Below are positions 44,001 through 53,124 of a stretch of DNA of 64,000 nt, one piece after another. How positions within the stretch are numbered: the stretch's first letter is position 1; every line of letters starts with the position of its first letter. The stretch is from CBDCVO01 sp965223085 (GTDB lineage Bacteria; Pseudomonadota; Gammaproteobacteria; Ga0077536): positions 3,720,001 to 3,784,000 of the forward strand of contig OZ244981.1 in NCBI GenBank assembly GCA_965223085.1, in the 5' to 3' direction. The notes under the pieces are model-generated. The model was not told the DNA's origin. It saw only the letters and a list, made by a program, of their open reading frames with translations, and did no database searches. The position numbers and the translations under genes are program-made.

Positions 44001-46415
44001 ATGGCGAGTAAAACCGCGGATACACGAGCATGGATGGGCGCACGACTCGAACGCAAAGAAGATTCACGCTTGCTCATCGGCCAGGGAAAATATTTGGCAG
44101 ATATTTTTTTGCCGCGTATGCTGCACGCCGTCTTTGCGAGAAGCGATCGGGCGCACGCAAAAATTCTCGCGATCGACATCGAAGCAGCCGTAGCAGTGGA
44201 TGGTGTCGTGGCGGTATACATCGGCACGGATTTAAAAGCGGATATGCTGAGCATGCGCCAACCCGTGCTAGTGCCGAATTTGCCGGCCCGTTATCCCGAA
44301 TATTGGCCCTTGGCAACGGAAAAGGTGGTATTTCACGGCGAGCCGCTCGCGTTGGTAATCGCCGATGATAAGTACGTCGCTGAAGATGCCGCTGAACTAA
44401 TTGCCGTTGAATACGAAGATCTACCTGTCGTCATCGATCCCCATACCGCCCTAGCACCCGATGCGCCTGTCGTTCACGAGCCAGAAGGCAGCAATGAAAT
44501 GTACGCGCAAACGTTTACCGGCGGAGAAACGCCGGAGGCGCAGCAAGAAAATGAACGGCTCGTTGCCGAGCTGATCGCGAATGCCGATGTCGTGCTCAAA
44601 GAGCGTTTTCAGGTTCACCGTACTGGTTTGACGCCTATCGAACCACGTGGTTGCCTCTGTGATTGGTCTGATAGCGACGGTTTAACCGCTTGGATCACGA
44701 CCCAGCGCCCGCATATCGACCGACTCGCGCTGGTCGATATATTGCAAATCCCCGCCCAGCAAGTCCGTGTGGTTGCGCCGCGCGACCAAGGGGGGGGGTT
44801 CGGCGTTAAAGCGCCTTTCTATCGTGAAAATGTCGCAATCGCCTATGCAGCACGTCAGTTGAAGCGCCCCGTGCGCTGGATCGAATCGCGTTACGAAAGC
44901 CTCATGAATGTCGGCCAAGAACGCGATCAAATTCACGACTTGGAGCTCGCTGCCGATCGTGATGGTCGTTTGATCGCGCTACGCGATCGCGGCCTCGCCA
45001 ACAACGGTACCGGTCAGACCGGCGTCTATTGGGGCTTTGTGATGCCCTGGCTTGGCGCCATCGAGATGCCCAACGCCTATACCTGGGAAAAAGGCCATAT
45101 TGAGGTTAGTATCGTCACCACGAACAAGGCGTCGCTGACGCCGTCACGCGCATTTGGTCATTTCCCCACGCGCTTCGCCCTCGAGCGCGCGCTCGACATC
45201 CTTGCCCATCGGCTCGACATGGAACCTGCCGAGCTGCGACGTAAAAACTTAGTAGCGCATTTGCCCTACACCTCGGTCACCGGTGAGTACTTCGACAGCG
45301 GTGATTTCTTGAAAGTATGGGATAACTTGATGGCGCAGGTTGATCTCGCCGCGTTTCGGCAGGAACAAGCGACGGCACTCGCCGACGGGCGCTATCTCGG
45401 CATCGGGTTCGCTTGCGGTGTAGAACTGTCGGGTGTCGCATCGGAGTTACTCGTACCAATGGAAAATCAGCCGGGCTACGGTGCTGCAACGGTGCGCATC
45501 GATCCGCGCGGCAAGGTGAGGGTCTACGGTGGTGATGCCCCGGGCGGTCAAGGCCACGAAACTACCGTGGCCCAAGTCGTGGCGGCAGCATTCGGTATTG
45601 CGCCCGAAGACACGGTGGTGACCACCGGCGATACCGGCGCAACACCGTTTGGTTCGGGGACGATAGGCGCGCGCGCCGGTTCCTATTTCGTGAGCGCCGT
45701 GCACAAAGCTTGCGAGGAATTACGCGACAAAATTACGCGCGTTCTCGCCCATGATCTTGGCCTCGACGGTGGCGCCGAAGACTTTGCGTTTAGCGACGGT
45801 GACGTTGTGTATCTAGCCGATCCAAGCCAGCGCCAAACGTTTGCAAAAATCGTCGAACGGATCATCATGTTCCCGATTAATCTTCCCGGCGATGAAGTGG
45901 GCGGTCTCGAAGCGACTGCATTTTTCGAAGCTGCAAAACCGATGATCGCCTTCAATGCAGATTGTTGCATCGTGGAAGTAGACATCGATACTGGCGCATT
46001 TGAAATTCTACGTTGGGTGACATCAGAAGACGTTGGCACCGTGATCAATCCCATGATCGTCGATGGCCAAATGCAGGGCGCCGTAATTCAAGGCCTCTCG
46101 AATACGCTATTCGAGGAATTTATCTATAGCGACCAAGGGCAGCAGCTGAGCGCAGATTTTGAAAATTATAAACTTGCAACCGCCGCCGACGTGCCAACCG
46201 TGGAAGTCACTTATGCCTCGACCCCGTGTCCCCACACGCCCTTAGGAACCCGCGGCATTGGTGAAGGACGTCCAAGCTCGGTACCCGGCGCCGTCACTAA
46301 CGCGGTGTGTGACGCGCTGCGACCGTTTGAGATTGAACTCACGGACTTGCCGTTGCGCCCAAATGCGATTTGGCAGGCACTGCAACGCGTACAACAACAA
46401 GCCGCAGGGAGTTAA
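44001..46415 (+). CDS. Molybdenum hydroxylase catalytic subunit (CoxL family, not a canonical CO dehydrogenase)
   Basis: 804-residue Mo-pterin subunit of the xanthine dehydrogenase/aldehyde oxidase superfamily. Where form I CO dehydrogenase has AYxCSFR and form II AYRGAGR, this protein reads SRAFGHFP (from about residue 382), so the Cu-ligating Cys is absent and CO oxidation is not supported. The C-terminal catalytic Glu is present (GIGEGR, E755). A molybdenum hydroxylase for an unknown aromatic, heterocyclic or aldehyde substrate is likely. Gene order M-S-L-G. Confidence 0.9.
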   Translation: MASKTADTRAWMGARLERKEDSRLLIGQGKYLADIFLPRMLHAVFARSDRAHAKILAIDIEAAVAVDGVVAVYIGTDLKADMLSMRQPVLVPNLPARYPEYWPLATEKVVFHGEPLALVIADDKYVAEDAAELIAVEYEDLPVVIDPHTALAPDAPVVHEPEGSNEMYAQTFTGGETPEAQQENERLVAELIANADVVLKERFQVHRTGLTPIEPRGCLCDWSDSDGLTAWITTQRPHIDRLALVDILQIPAQQVRVVAPRDQGGGFGVKAPFYRENVAIAYAARQLKRPVRWIESRYESLMNVGQERDQIHDLELAADRDGRLIALRDRGLANNGTGQTGVYWGFVMPWLGAIEMPNAYTWEKGHIEVSIVTTNKASLTPSRAFGHFPTRFALERALDILAHRLDMEPAELRRKNLVAHLPYTSVTGEYFDSGDFLKVWDNLMAQVDLAAFRQEQATALADGRYLGIGFACGVELSGVASELLVPMENQPGYGAATVRIDPRGKVRVYGGDAPGGQGHETTVAQVVAAAFGIAPEDTVVTTGDTGATPFGSGTIGARAGSYFVSAVHKACEELRDKITRVLAHDLGLDGGAEDFAFSDGDVVYLADPSQRQTFAKIVERIIMFPINLPGDEVGGLEATAFFEAAKPMIAFNADCCIVEVDIDTGAFEILRWVTSEDVGTVINPMIVDGQMQGAVIQGLSNTLFEEFIYSDQGQQLSADFENYKLATAADVPTVEVTYASTPCPHTPLGTRGIGEGRPSSVPGAVTNAVCDALRPFEIELTDLPLRPNAIWQALQRVQQQAAGS

Positions 46416-46421
46416 ACACCC

Positions 46422-46994
46422 ATGGAGCTCGACGAAGAAGTCACTATAAATGCACCACGCGATAAGGTTTTTGCCGCTTTGCTCGACCCTGAGGTGTTGG
46501 CGCAAGCGATCCCGGGCTGTGAATCGATGGAAAAAACGGCGCACGGCGAGTACCGTGCGGCGATCCATTCGAAAGTCGGTCCCCTGGCAGCAAAATTTAC
46601 CGGCGCCGTTACCTTGGAGGATATCAAGCCACCGGAATCCTATATTATGGTGGGAGAGGGGAAGGCCGGACCAGCGGGCTTTGCCAAGATTCGCGCTAAT
46701 ATCAATTTGGAACCCGATGGCGCTGCGACCACGATGCGCTACACGGTTCACGCAGATATTGGCGGCAAACTAGGACAATTAGGCGGCCCCGTCATCGAAG
46801 GCACCGCGAGTAAGCTCGCGACGACTTTTTTCCAACGTCTTGAAGGTGCGATTGGCGCGGTGACGGAGAAACCGGAAAGGGGACATGCCACCACCGAATC
46901 GCCACCATTGCCGGCACCGCGGCGACGGCCCTTCGGATGGTTTACAGTCGCCGGTATTGTTGTCGCGATTATTTTATATATTATGCAGCGCTGA
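46422..46994 (+). CDS. CoxG-like SRPBCC protein with C-terminal helix
   Basis: 190-residue CoxG (carbon monoxide dehydrogenase subunit G) type: SRPBCC fold (EVTINAPRDKVFAALLDPEVLAQAIPGCESM) then a Pro-rich linker and a C-terminal membrane helix (WFTVAGIVVAIILYIM). In CO oxidisers CoxG tethers the enzyme to the membrane; here it likely serves the molybdenum hydroxylase in the same operon. AGGGAG lies about 10 bases before the ATG. Confidence 0.88.
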   Translation: MELDEEVTINAPRDKVFAALLDPEVLAQAIPGCESMEKTAHGEYRAAIHSKVGPLAAKFTGAVTLEDIKPPESYIMVGEGKAGPAGFAKIRANINLEPDGAATTMRYTVHADIGGKLGQLGGPVIEGTASKLATTFFQRLEGAIGAVTEKPERGHATTESPPLPAPRRRPFGWFTVAGIVVAIILYIMQR

Positions 46995-47020
46995 GCTGCT
47001 ACCAAATTGCGAGGAGGCGA

Positions 47021-47674
47021 ATGAAGATGATTAAACTGTACGGATTTTTTATTAGTAATTATTACAACATGGTGAAGTTGGCCTGCCTTGAAAAAGGGAT
47101 TGCGTTTGAAGAAATCGACACGATGCCTAATCAAGAACCATCATTCACGGCAAAAAGCCCCATGGGCAAAGTGCCCTGCCTCGAGGTCGACGGAAATTAT
47201 TTGTCCGAAACCTCGTCGATCTTGGAATACCTCGAAGAAACGCATCCCAGTCCCGCTTTGTTGCCGAGTGAAGCAATGGCGCGCGCTAAAGTTCGCGAAA
47301 TAATGAAAATATGCGAACTGTACATAGAACTACAAGGGCGACGTCATTTCCCGCATGTATTTTTCGGTGAAGATCTCGCACCCGCGGCGGTCGAAGAAGT
47401 CCGGCCGGTGGTGGAAAAGGCGCTGCGTGCGCTGAAGCAGGTGGCGAAATTCGACCCCTATATGGCGGGCTCCGAATTCACCCTCGCTGATATCGTAGCC
47501 TACTATAGTTTTGGCTATGGAAGCCTCGTGCTGCAAAAAGTCTACGATTGGGATATTTACAAAGAATTACCAGGCATGAGAACAGCAATGGATGCGATCG
47601 CAACGCGCTCGACAACACAAAAAGTTGACGCTGACCAGCAAGCAGCCATGGCAGCGTTTGCGGCACCAAAATAA
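47021..47674 (+). CDS. Glutathione S-transferase family protein
   Basis: Second GST of the window, about 217 residues. KLYGFFISNYYNMVKLACLEKGIAFEEID, the glutathione site GKVPCLEVDGNYLSETSSILEYLEE, and helical EFTLADIVAYYSFGY. A GAGGAGG ribosome binding site is 3 bases from ATG 47021 and 9 from ATG 47027, so translation may begin two codons later. Follows the CoxG-like gene by 26 bases and may share its transcript. Confidence 0.9.
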   Translation: MKMIKLYGFFISNYYNMVKLACLEKGIAFEEIDTMPNQEPSFTAKSPMGKVPCLEVDGNYLSETSSILEYLEETHPSPALLPSEAMARAKVREIMKICELYIELQGRRHFPHVFFGEDLAPAAVEEVRPVVEKALRALKQVAKFDPYMAGSEFTLADIVAYYSFGYGSLVLQKVYDWDIYKELPGMRTAMDAIATRSTTQKVDADQQAAMAAFAAPK

Positions 47675-47772
47675 CCGCAATGCGTCAGTAGGATGCTATA
47701 ACGTTTTGTCTATAGCGTCTGCCGTGATGGCAGCAGATAAACCCGACTGATGACCTAGAGAGGGCAACGCGC

Positions 47773-48405
47773 ATGGAAGTTCAACAACAAATCCCCCTAA
47801 AAACGATCACGACGGCGGCTATGCTTAAACGCGTAGCAAGATTCAAAGACCTCAAAGGATTTGATGGCGGCTTGCCCGATAGCTATATGCCTGGGTCGGA
47901 ACGCATACTATATAACGTGATTGGTTTTCAGCCCCCACCCGGGAATGAGACAGAGGTGTTTTCCCCAGTCGGCGGAAAAGCGGCACGAATGGCGGCGATA
48001 AAGATTTCTGAGGGGTTTAACCTCGGTTATTGCGAAGCGCTACCAGGACACGGTCCTTTGATGCATAACCACGATACGAACGAAACATTTATTGCCATCA
48101 CAGGGCGTTGGCGCGGCAGCTGGGAAGATGAGAACGGTAATGTGGAACACGTCGATCTCGACCCCTTAGATGTCATATCGTTTCCGCCGGGACTTATTCG
48201 TCGCTTCCAGAATGTTACCGACGGTCCGAAAGATCAATATTCCGTGCTAATGTTCGTGATCGCGGGTGACCAACCCGGCGCGGAGTTCTCGCCGGCGGCT
48301 TTAGCGGCTATTGCGGCGCACGGATTGTCAGACGGTGCGACGTCCGACGACGATAATTGGATACACCCGCATAACGCCGGTGTCGCGGTAAAACTTGGTG
48401 GGTGA
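47773..48405 (+). CDS. Cupin domain protein
   Basis: 210 residues with one central cupin barrel: metal-binding motif GHGPLMHNHDTNETFIAITGRW, then GDVISFPPG-like PLDVISFPPGLIRRFQNV. The N- and C-terminal parts are unassigned. May be a dioxygenase or a sensor; substrate unknown. GAGAGGG eight bases before the ATG. A MITE-like element follows within 6 bases of its stop. Confidence 0.85.
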   Translation: MEVQQQIPLKTITTAAMLKRVARFKDLKGFDGGLPDSYMPGSERILYNVIGFQPPPGNETEVFSPVGGKAARMAAIKISEGFNLGYCEALPGHGPLMHNHDTNETFIAITGRWRGSWEDENGNVEHVDLDPLDVISFPPGLIRRFQNVTDGPKDQYSVLMFVIAGDQPGAEFSPAALAAIAAHGLSDGATSDDDNWIHPHNAGVAVKLGG

Positions 48406-48410
48406 GGTGT

Positions 48411-48600
48411 TAGCAGTCTGTCGGACTTAGCGGACTTAGCGGACTTAGGAGGACCCTACTGCGGCGGCCCTTACGGGGGCCCCGCGTCTAGTCCTGCGGT
48501 TTCTCGTTACCTGGTACAACTCTGCGCCTCAAAAGCGCAGAAAAATCGCCTCGCATAAGCACGCGCCTCGCCACGGACACCGAAGTCCGACAGACTGCTA
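48411..48600. mobile_element. MITE-like element, 190 bp with TA flanks
   Basis: Perfect 16-base terminal inverted repeats GCAGTCTGTCGGACTT (48413-48428) and its complement (48583-48598), each flanked by TA, as expected for IS630/Tc1-mariner-type insertion. It contains three tandem copies of CGGACTTAG next to the left end, a GC-rich palindromic centre and a CTGCGC/GCGCAG hairpin. No coding capacity, so it would depend on a transposase elsewhere. The family assignment is inferred from the TA duplication. Confidence 0.75.
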
Positions 48601-48622
48601 GCCCCGATATTGCACGAGGCGC

Positions 48623-49759
48623 TCATATCGGATCGAGTTGGCGGGTGATGACTAATCGCTGCACGTCGCTTGTACCTTCGTAGATCTGGCATACGCGCAC
48701 GTCGCGATAAATGCGTTCAACTGGAAAATCATCGACGTAGCCGTAACCGCCGTGAATTTGAATTGCGTCGGAGCAAACGCGTTCAGCCATTTCGGAAGAA
48801 AACAGTTTCGCCATCGACGCTTCCCGTAAGCACGGTTCGCCGGCATCGCGCAAAGAGGCGGCGTGCAAGATCATTTGGCGCGCTACTTCGATCCTGGTCA
48901 ACATATCTGCCAGCCGAAAGGCAACAGCTTGATGTTCTGTTAGCACGCTACCGAATGCCTCACGTTCGCGGGCGTATCCCAAAGCTGCGCTATAAGCAGC
49001 GCGTGCCATCCCGAGTGCTTGGGCGGCGATACCGATACGACCACCCTCTAAGTTCGCCAGCGCAATACGGTAGCCTGCGTCGATATCCCCCAACGCATGG
49101 TCCGCGGGGATCTCACAGTCCTCGAGCACGATTTGCGCGGTATCGGAAGCGCGCTGACCAAGCTTTTTCTCAATGCGTGCGACACGATATCCCGTTGTTG
49201 TGGTTGGCACGATGAATGCGGTGATTCCACGTTTGCCGGCGTCGGGATCCGTTACCGCGAACGTAAGCGCGAGGTCGGCGTTTTTACCCGAAGTGATAAA
49301 TTGCTTCACGCCAGACAAAGTCCAACCGCTGGCCGTTTTGCGAGCGCGAGTGCGGATCGCCGCGGCGTCGGAACCAGCATGGGGTTCGGTAAGTAGAAAT
49401 GCACCCAAGAGATTGCCGCGCGCGAGCGGTTTGAGCATCGTTTCTTTTTGCATTTCATTACCGAAGCGCAAAATGGCCGCACACACTACCGAATTTTGCA
49501 CGCTCATGATCGTCGATGTTGCACCGTCACCCGCGGCGATTTCCTCTAGAGCCAAGGCATAAGCGACATGGTCGCACGCCGCGCCATCCCATTGTTCAGG
49601 AACGAGCATGCCTAGTAGGCCTAATTCGCCCATTTCGGCCAGTGCGTCACGTGGAAACGTGCAATCACGATCCCACTGAGCAGCGTGAGGTGCGAGTTGT
49701 TCGGTCGCGAAACGTCGCGCCATCTCGCGGGTTAGTTTTTGATCGGAGCTTAGTAGCAA
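48623..49759 (-). CDS. Short-chain-type acyl-CoA dehydrogenase
   Basis: 378-residue FAD acyl-CoA dehydrogenase: AFLLTEPHAGSDAAAIRT, GVKQFITSGKNADL, and the C-terminal QIYEGTSDVQR with the catalytic Glu (about E361). QIHGGYGYVDDFPVERIYRDVRV is typical of short/branched-chain ACADs. Start is TTG 49759 without a clear ribosome binding site; the family N-terminus begins right there. The gene end lies just beside the MITE-like element. Confidence 0.9.
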   Translation of the reverse strand: MLLSSDQKLTREMARRFATEQLAPHAAQWDRDCTFPRDALAEMGELGLLGMLVPEQWDGAACDHVAYALALEEIAAGDGATSTIMSVQNSVVCAAILRFGNEMQKETMLKPLARGNLLGAFLLTEPHAGSDAAAIRTRARKTASGWTLSGVKQFITSGKNADLALTFAVTDPDAGKRGITAFIVPTTTTGYRVARIEKKLGQRASDTAQIVLEDCEIPADHALGDIDAGYRIALANLEGGRIGIAAQALGMARAAYSAALGYAREREAFGSVLTEHQAVAFRLADMLTRIEVARQMILHAASLRDAGEPCLREASMAKLFSSEMAERVCSDAIQIHGGYGYVDDFPVERIYRDVRVCQIYEGTSDVQRLVITRQLDPI

Positions 49760-49913
49760 TTTAGATGATCATTATCTGGCAGCTGTGTGTAGTATAGGCG
49801 GAATCTATAGGAGCACAAACACGGGGTACGGAACGAAACCGCTTCGCGGGAGACGCTTAGAGCCGTTACAACAAACGCATCCGGTGCAGTTATTGGTGAG
49901 ATGGAGAGTTGTC

Positions 49914-51185
49914 ATGAATTTCGATTTACCGTCCGAACTCACAGAATATTTGATCGTACTCGATGATTTCATCGCTCGGGAGATAAAACCCCTCGAGAAT
50001 AAAGATGACAATATTCGCTTTTTTGATCATCGACGAGAGGACGCGCGAACGGATTGGGAGCGAGGTGGTCTGCCCAATGCGGATTGGGAAGCCTTACTGT
50101 ACGAGGCAAAACGGCGCGCGGATCATGCCGGACATTATCGTTACCCTTATCCGCGCGCCTACGGCGGTCAAGACGGCACAAATTTAAGCATGGCTGTCAT
50201 TCGCGAGCATTTCGCTCAAAAGGGCTTGGGCTTACATTGCGACTTGCAAAACGAGCACTCGATCGTCGGCAATAATATCGCCCTGATGCTGATGATAGTG
50301 TACGGAACGGAGCAACAAAAAGCCGCTTGGATCGATGACCTCGCCGAGGGCAAGCGTAGTTTTGCGTTCGGGATCACGGAACCTGAGCACGGCTCCGACG
50401 CGACTCACATGGAAACGCTCGCGCGGCGCGATGGGGAAACATGGGTGATCGATGGCGAGAAAACTTGGAACACCGGAGTTCACAACGCCGAGTTCGACTT
50501 GATTTTTGCGCGCACTAGCGGTGGGGCTGGCGACGCGACCGGTATCACCGCGTTTTTGGTCCCAATCGATGCGCCAGGTTTCAAAGTCGAAGAATATCTA
50601 TGGACTTTCAACATGCCGACTGATCACGCCCGGATTTCCATGACCAAGGTGCGCGTGGGTGAAGATGCGGTGTTTGGCGGTGAAGGACGCGGTTTGCAAG
50701 TCGTGCAACACTTTTTTAATGAGAACCGGATCCGTCAGGCCGCATCGAGCTTAGGCGCAGCGCAGTTTTGTGTGAACGAATCGATCGCTTATGCTCAAGA
50801 GCGTAAGCCTTTTGGAAAAGCATTAGCGTCGAATCAAGCGATTCAGTTTCCGCTGGTCGAATTGCAAACTCAATGCGAAATGTTGCGCGCTTTGATCCAT
50901 AAAACTGCTTGGCAAATGGATACCTATGGCACGTTTTCGGTCTCCGATAAGGTCTCGATGTGTAATTACTGGGCCAATCGTTTATGTTGTGAAGCGGCTG
51001 ATCGTGCGATTCAAGTCCACGGCGGTATGGGTTACTCCCGCCACAAACCATTTGAACACATCTATCGCCACCACCGTCGCTATCGCATTACCGAAGGTAC
51101 CGAAGAAATACAAATGCGCCGCGTGGCAGGTTATCTATTTGGGTTCATGAAACAGCGCCTGCCGAAAGGCGTAGGCGAATCGTGA
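49914..51185 (+). CDS. Acyl-CoA dehydrogenase
   Basis: 423-residue acyl-CoA dehydrogenase: FGITEPEHGSDATHMETLARR, DGEKTWNTGVHNAEFDLIFART, IQVHGGMGYSRHKPFEHIYRHHRRYRITEGTEEIQMRR with the catalytic Glu in TEGT. ATG 49914 has GGAGA seven bases upstream; the open frame extends further but without signal. Divergent from the other acyl-CoA dehydrogenase and upstream of the phosphotransferase gene, a common pairing (family knowledge). Confidence 0.92.
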   Translation: MNFDLPSELTEYLIVLDDFIAREIKPLENKDDNIRFFDHRREDARTDWERGGLPNADWEALLYEAKRRADHAGHYRYPYPRAYGGQDGTNLSMAVIREHFAQKGLGLHCDLQNEHSIVGNNIALMLMIVYGTEQQKAAWIDDLAEGKRSFAFGITEPEHGSDATHMETLARRDGETWVIDGEKTWNTGVHNAEFDLIFARTSGGAGDATGITAFLVPIDAPGFKVEEYLWTFNMPTDHARISMTKVRVGEDAVFGGEGRGLQVVQHFFNENRIRQAASSLGAAQFCVNESIAYAQERKPFGKALASNQAIQFPLVELQTQCEMLRALIHKTAWQMDTYGTFSVSDKVSMCNYWANRLCCEAADRAIQVHGGMGYSRHKPFEHIYRHHRRYRITEGTEEIQMRRVAGYLFGFMKQRLPKGVGES

Positions 51186-51267
51186 TCATTTTATGGCTAA
51201 GAAAACGGCAACTAAACGCTAACGGCATTGAGGGTGTGCAGGGAGAGTAGCGTTGAAGTTGCTTTGC

Positions 51268-51285
51268 GGAGGGTAACTACGCATC
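51268..51285 (+). promoter_or_regulatory. Strong ribosome binding site pointing at an ATC codon
   Basis: GGAGGG at 51268-51273 lies 9 bases before ATC 51283, which opens the phosphotransferase frame just after an in-frame TAA at 51274. No ATG, GTG or TTG lies at that spacing in the frame; the first ATG, 51319, has no ribosome binding site. Confidence 0.5.
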
Positions 51286-52680
51286 GAAAACATACTCGAT
51301 AACGACAAGCTTGAACGCATGCTCAGGCGAGTACTGCCTGATATGCATGGGATTATTTGTTGCGCGCGCTTAAGCGGCGGGGCGAGCCAAGAAACTTATC
51401 GAATTGAAACTCAGACAGCGCAAGGGTCACGCTGTTACGCGCTGCGCCGGTCGCCAGGAGGCGAGTTTCTGGGTCGCCAAAGTGGTCGACCAGGTCTTGC
51501 TACCGAAGCGCACTTAATGCGCTTGGCGGCTGCCGCGGGCGTACCGACGCCAAACATAATTTATGTATTGGAACGCAGTGATGACCTTGGCGATGGTTTT
51601 TTGATGGACTGGCTAAGCGGGGAGACGCTCGGATCTCGTCTCGTCAAGGCGTCGCGCTACGCTCAACTGCGTACCCATTTAGCGGTGCGTTGCGGTGAGA
51701 TTTTGGCGCGCATTCACACTATCGACCTAGACGCTCACGGTCTCGGTAAGCTGCTTGATCGGGTTGCTCCCCGCGAATATGTCGAACAAACCTGGCGGCG
51801 ATACCAACGCCTCAACACGCCACAACCGATGATCGATTACACCGCACGCTGGTTGTTAGCGAACTTGCCAACGACGAGCCGTACGACTTTAGTTCATAAC
51901 GATTTCCGCAATGGTAACCTGATGTGTAGCGATGATGATCTCATCGCTGTTCTGGATTGGGAGGTAGCGCATATCGGCGATCCCATGCGCGATCTAGGTT
52001 GGTTGTGCACCAACTCATGGCGTTTTGGTTGCCGCGATTTCCCAGTCGGCGGTTTTGGTCATTACCGCGACTTGTTTACTGCCTACGAACGCGTTGCGAG
52101 TACTAAGATCGATGCAACTCAGGTTCGTTACTGGGAAGTGTTTGGGTCGTTTTGGTGGGCCGTCGGATGTCTCGACATGGCGCAGCACTATCGTGAGGGT
52201 CCCGATCGTTCTGTGGAACGCCCGGCGATTGGAAGACGTTCATCAGAATGTCAAATTGACTGTATGAATCTACTCATGCCCGGTCCAGCAGAACGCCTCG
52301 TAGTGTACCCCGCGCAGGATTTCGCGATGCCTAGCTTTGCGGAGCTGCTCACTAGCGTGCGAGAATTTTTGCGGCACGACTTAGGCGCAACCTTGTCCGA
52401 GCGCGATCGTTTTCTGGCTCGGGTGGCCGCGAATTCACTCGATATTTGCCTCCGTGAACACCCATCCTGGGCCGCCTTGCGCGACGGTGAACTTAAGCGG
52501 CTGCGGGCGCTATTCGCCTGTGAAGATGATTACGCCACATTGGTTTGGCGACTTGTTCACGCCCTACGCGACGGTAGTATGTCGCTGGAGAGTCCCGGGC
52601 TTCACGACTACTTGCGTTATTCTGTCGTCAATCGCGTCGCAATTGATCAACCGACTTATTCGGGATTGCGAGGGTATTGA
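51283..52680 (+). CDS. Phosphotransferase family protein (APH domain, ACAD-associated)
   Basis: Aminoglycoside-phosphotransferase-fold protein: nucleotide loop region (ARLSGGASQETYRIE), catalytic HNDFRNGNLM and Mg-binding LDWEVAHIGDPMRDLGWL. Such proteins often accompany acyl-CoA dehydrogenases and may phosphorylate hydroxyacyl-CoAs, as the ACAD10/11 kinase domains do. A C-terminal helical domain of about 100 residues follows. The N-terminal helix ILDNDKLERMLRRVLP is typical of the family but lies upstream of the first ATG, so the protein may begin at the non-canonical ATC at 51283 (465 residues) rather than ATG 51319 (453). Confidence 0.88.
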   Translation: MENILDNDKLERMLRRVLPDMHGIICCARLSGGASQETYRIETQTAQGSRCYALRRSPGGEFLGRQSGRPGLATEAHLMRLAAAAGVPTPNIIYVLERSDDLGDGFLMDWLSGETLGSRLVKASRYAQLRTHLAVRCGEILARIHTIDLDAHGLGKLLDRVAPREYVEQTWRRYQRLNTPQPMIDYTARWLLANLPTTSRTTLVHNDFRNGNLMCSDDDLIAVLDWEVAHIGDPMRDLGWLCTNSWRFGCRDFPVGGFGHYRDLFTAYERVASTKIDATQVRYWEVFGSFWWAVGCLDMAQHYREGPDRSVERPAIGRRSSECQIDCMNLLMPGPAERLVVYPAQDFAMPSFAELLTSVREFLRHDLGATLSERDRFLARVAANSLDICLREHPSWAALRDGELKRLRALFACEDDYATLVWRLVHALRDGSMSLESPGLHDYLRYSVVNRVAIDQPTYSGLRGY

Positions 52681-52934
52681 TCACGAAACTCGACTTCAGA
52701 CATCTCCGCATCAGTGACTTCTATACCAGCGTTGGGACCGTGATCTGCCCGTTGCGGTAGTGACTTAACGAGGGCGTTTAAGCGTAATACCGCGGCAGCC
52801 CAGTCGATACTCGCATCCGGGCCCGCAGATTTTCCCGCCGTTTCTAAAATTGTCATGGCTTGATCTTTAGCGCCCGCGTCAGATGCCGCTTTAAGCAGCG
52901 ATAATGCACGCGCTCTCGCGGATAGTTCGTCCAT
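52656..52934 (-). CDS. Hypothetical protein
   Basis: About 92 residues, helical and charged (MDELSARARALSLLKAASDAGAKDQAMTILE), no membrane segment or known motif. Overlaps the convergent phosphotransferase gene by 25 bases. AGGGA is 6 bases before ATG 52934; ATG 52940 is an alternative. Not recognised. Confidence 0.5.
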   Translation of the reverse strand: MDELSARARALSLLKAASDAGAKDQAMTILETAGKSAGPDASIDWAAAVLRLNALVKSLPQRADHGPNAGIEVTDAEMSEVEFRDQYPRNPE

Positions 52935-52991
52935 GCTCATTCCCTGTTGTCTGCCATTCCTACGGCCATAAATCGACCGCAATTTATCATT

Positions 52992-53039
52992 ATTCTATTT
53001 CGTAGCATACGCCAGATTCTATTTCGTAGCATACGCCAG
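52992..53039. repeat. Perfect tandem duplication, 2 x 24 bp
   Basis: The unit beginning ATTCTATTTCGTAGCATACG and ending CCAG occurs twice with no gap and no mismatch. It lies in a 190-base gap upstream of the small hypothetical gene and downstream of the monooxygenase gene, outside coding sequence. Confidence 0.9.
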
Positions 53040-53124
53040 GTTAGCGGCCCCGTCATGACCCTATAGTGAATGGCGAAGCCACCGCCGCAGGCGCTGTTTT
53101 AGTGCGCTTCGAGGCACACCGATC

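Noticed and set aside
44001..46994. Aerobic CO dehydrogenase (coxMSL) assignment
   Set aside because: The active-site loop reads SRAFGHFP and lacks the form I or form II signature and the Cu-ligating Cys, so only the general molybdenum hydroxylase label is supported.
48421..48450. CRISPR-like repeats (CGGACTTAG x3)
   Set aside because: The units are directly adjacent without spacers and only 9 bases long.
48530..48550. CTGCGC/GCGCAG hairpin as a rho-independent terminator
   Set aside because: On the plus strand it is followed by A residues, not T, and it lies inside the MITE-like element.
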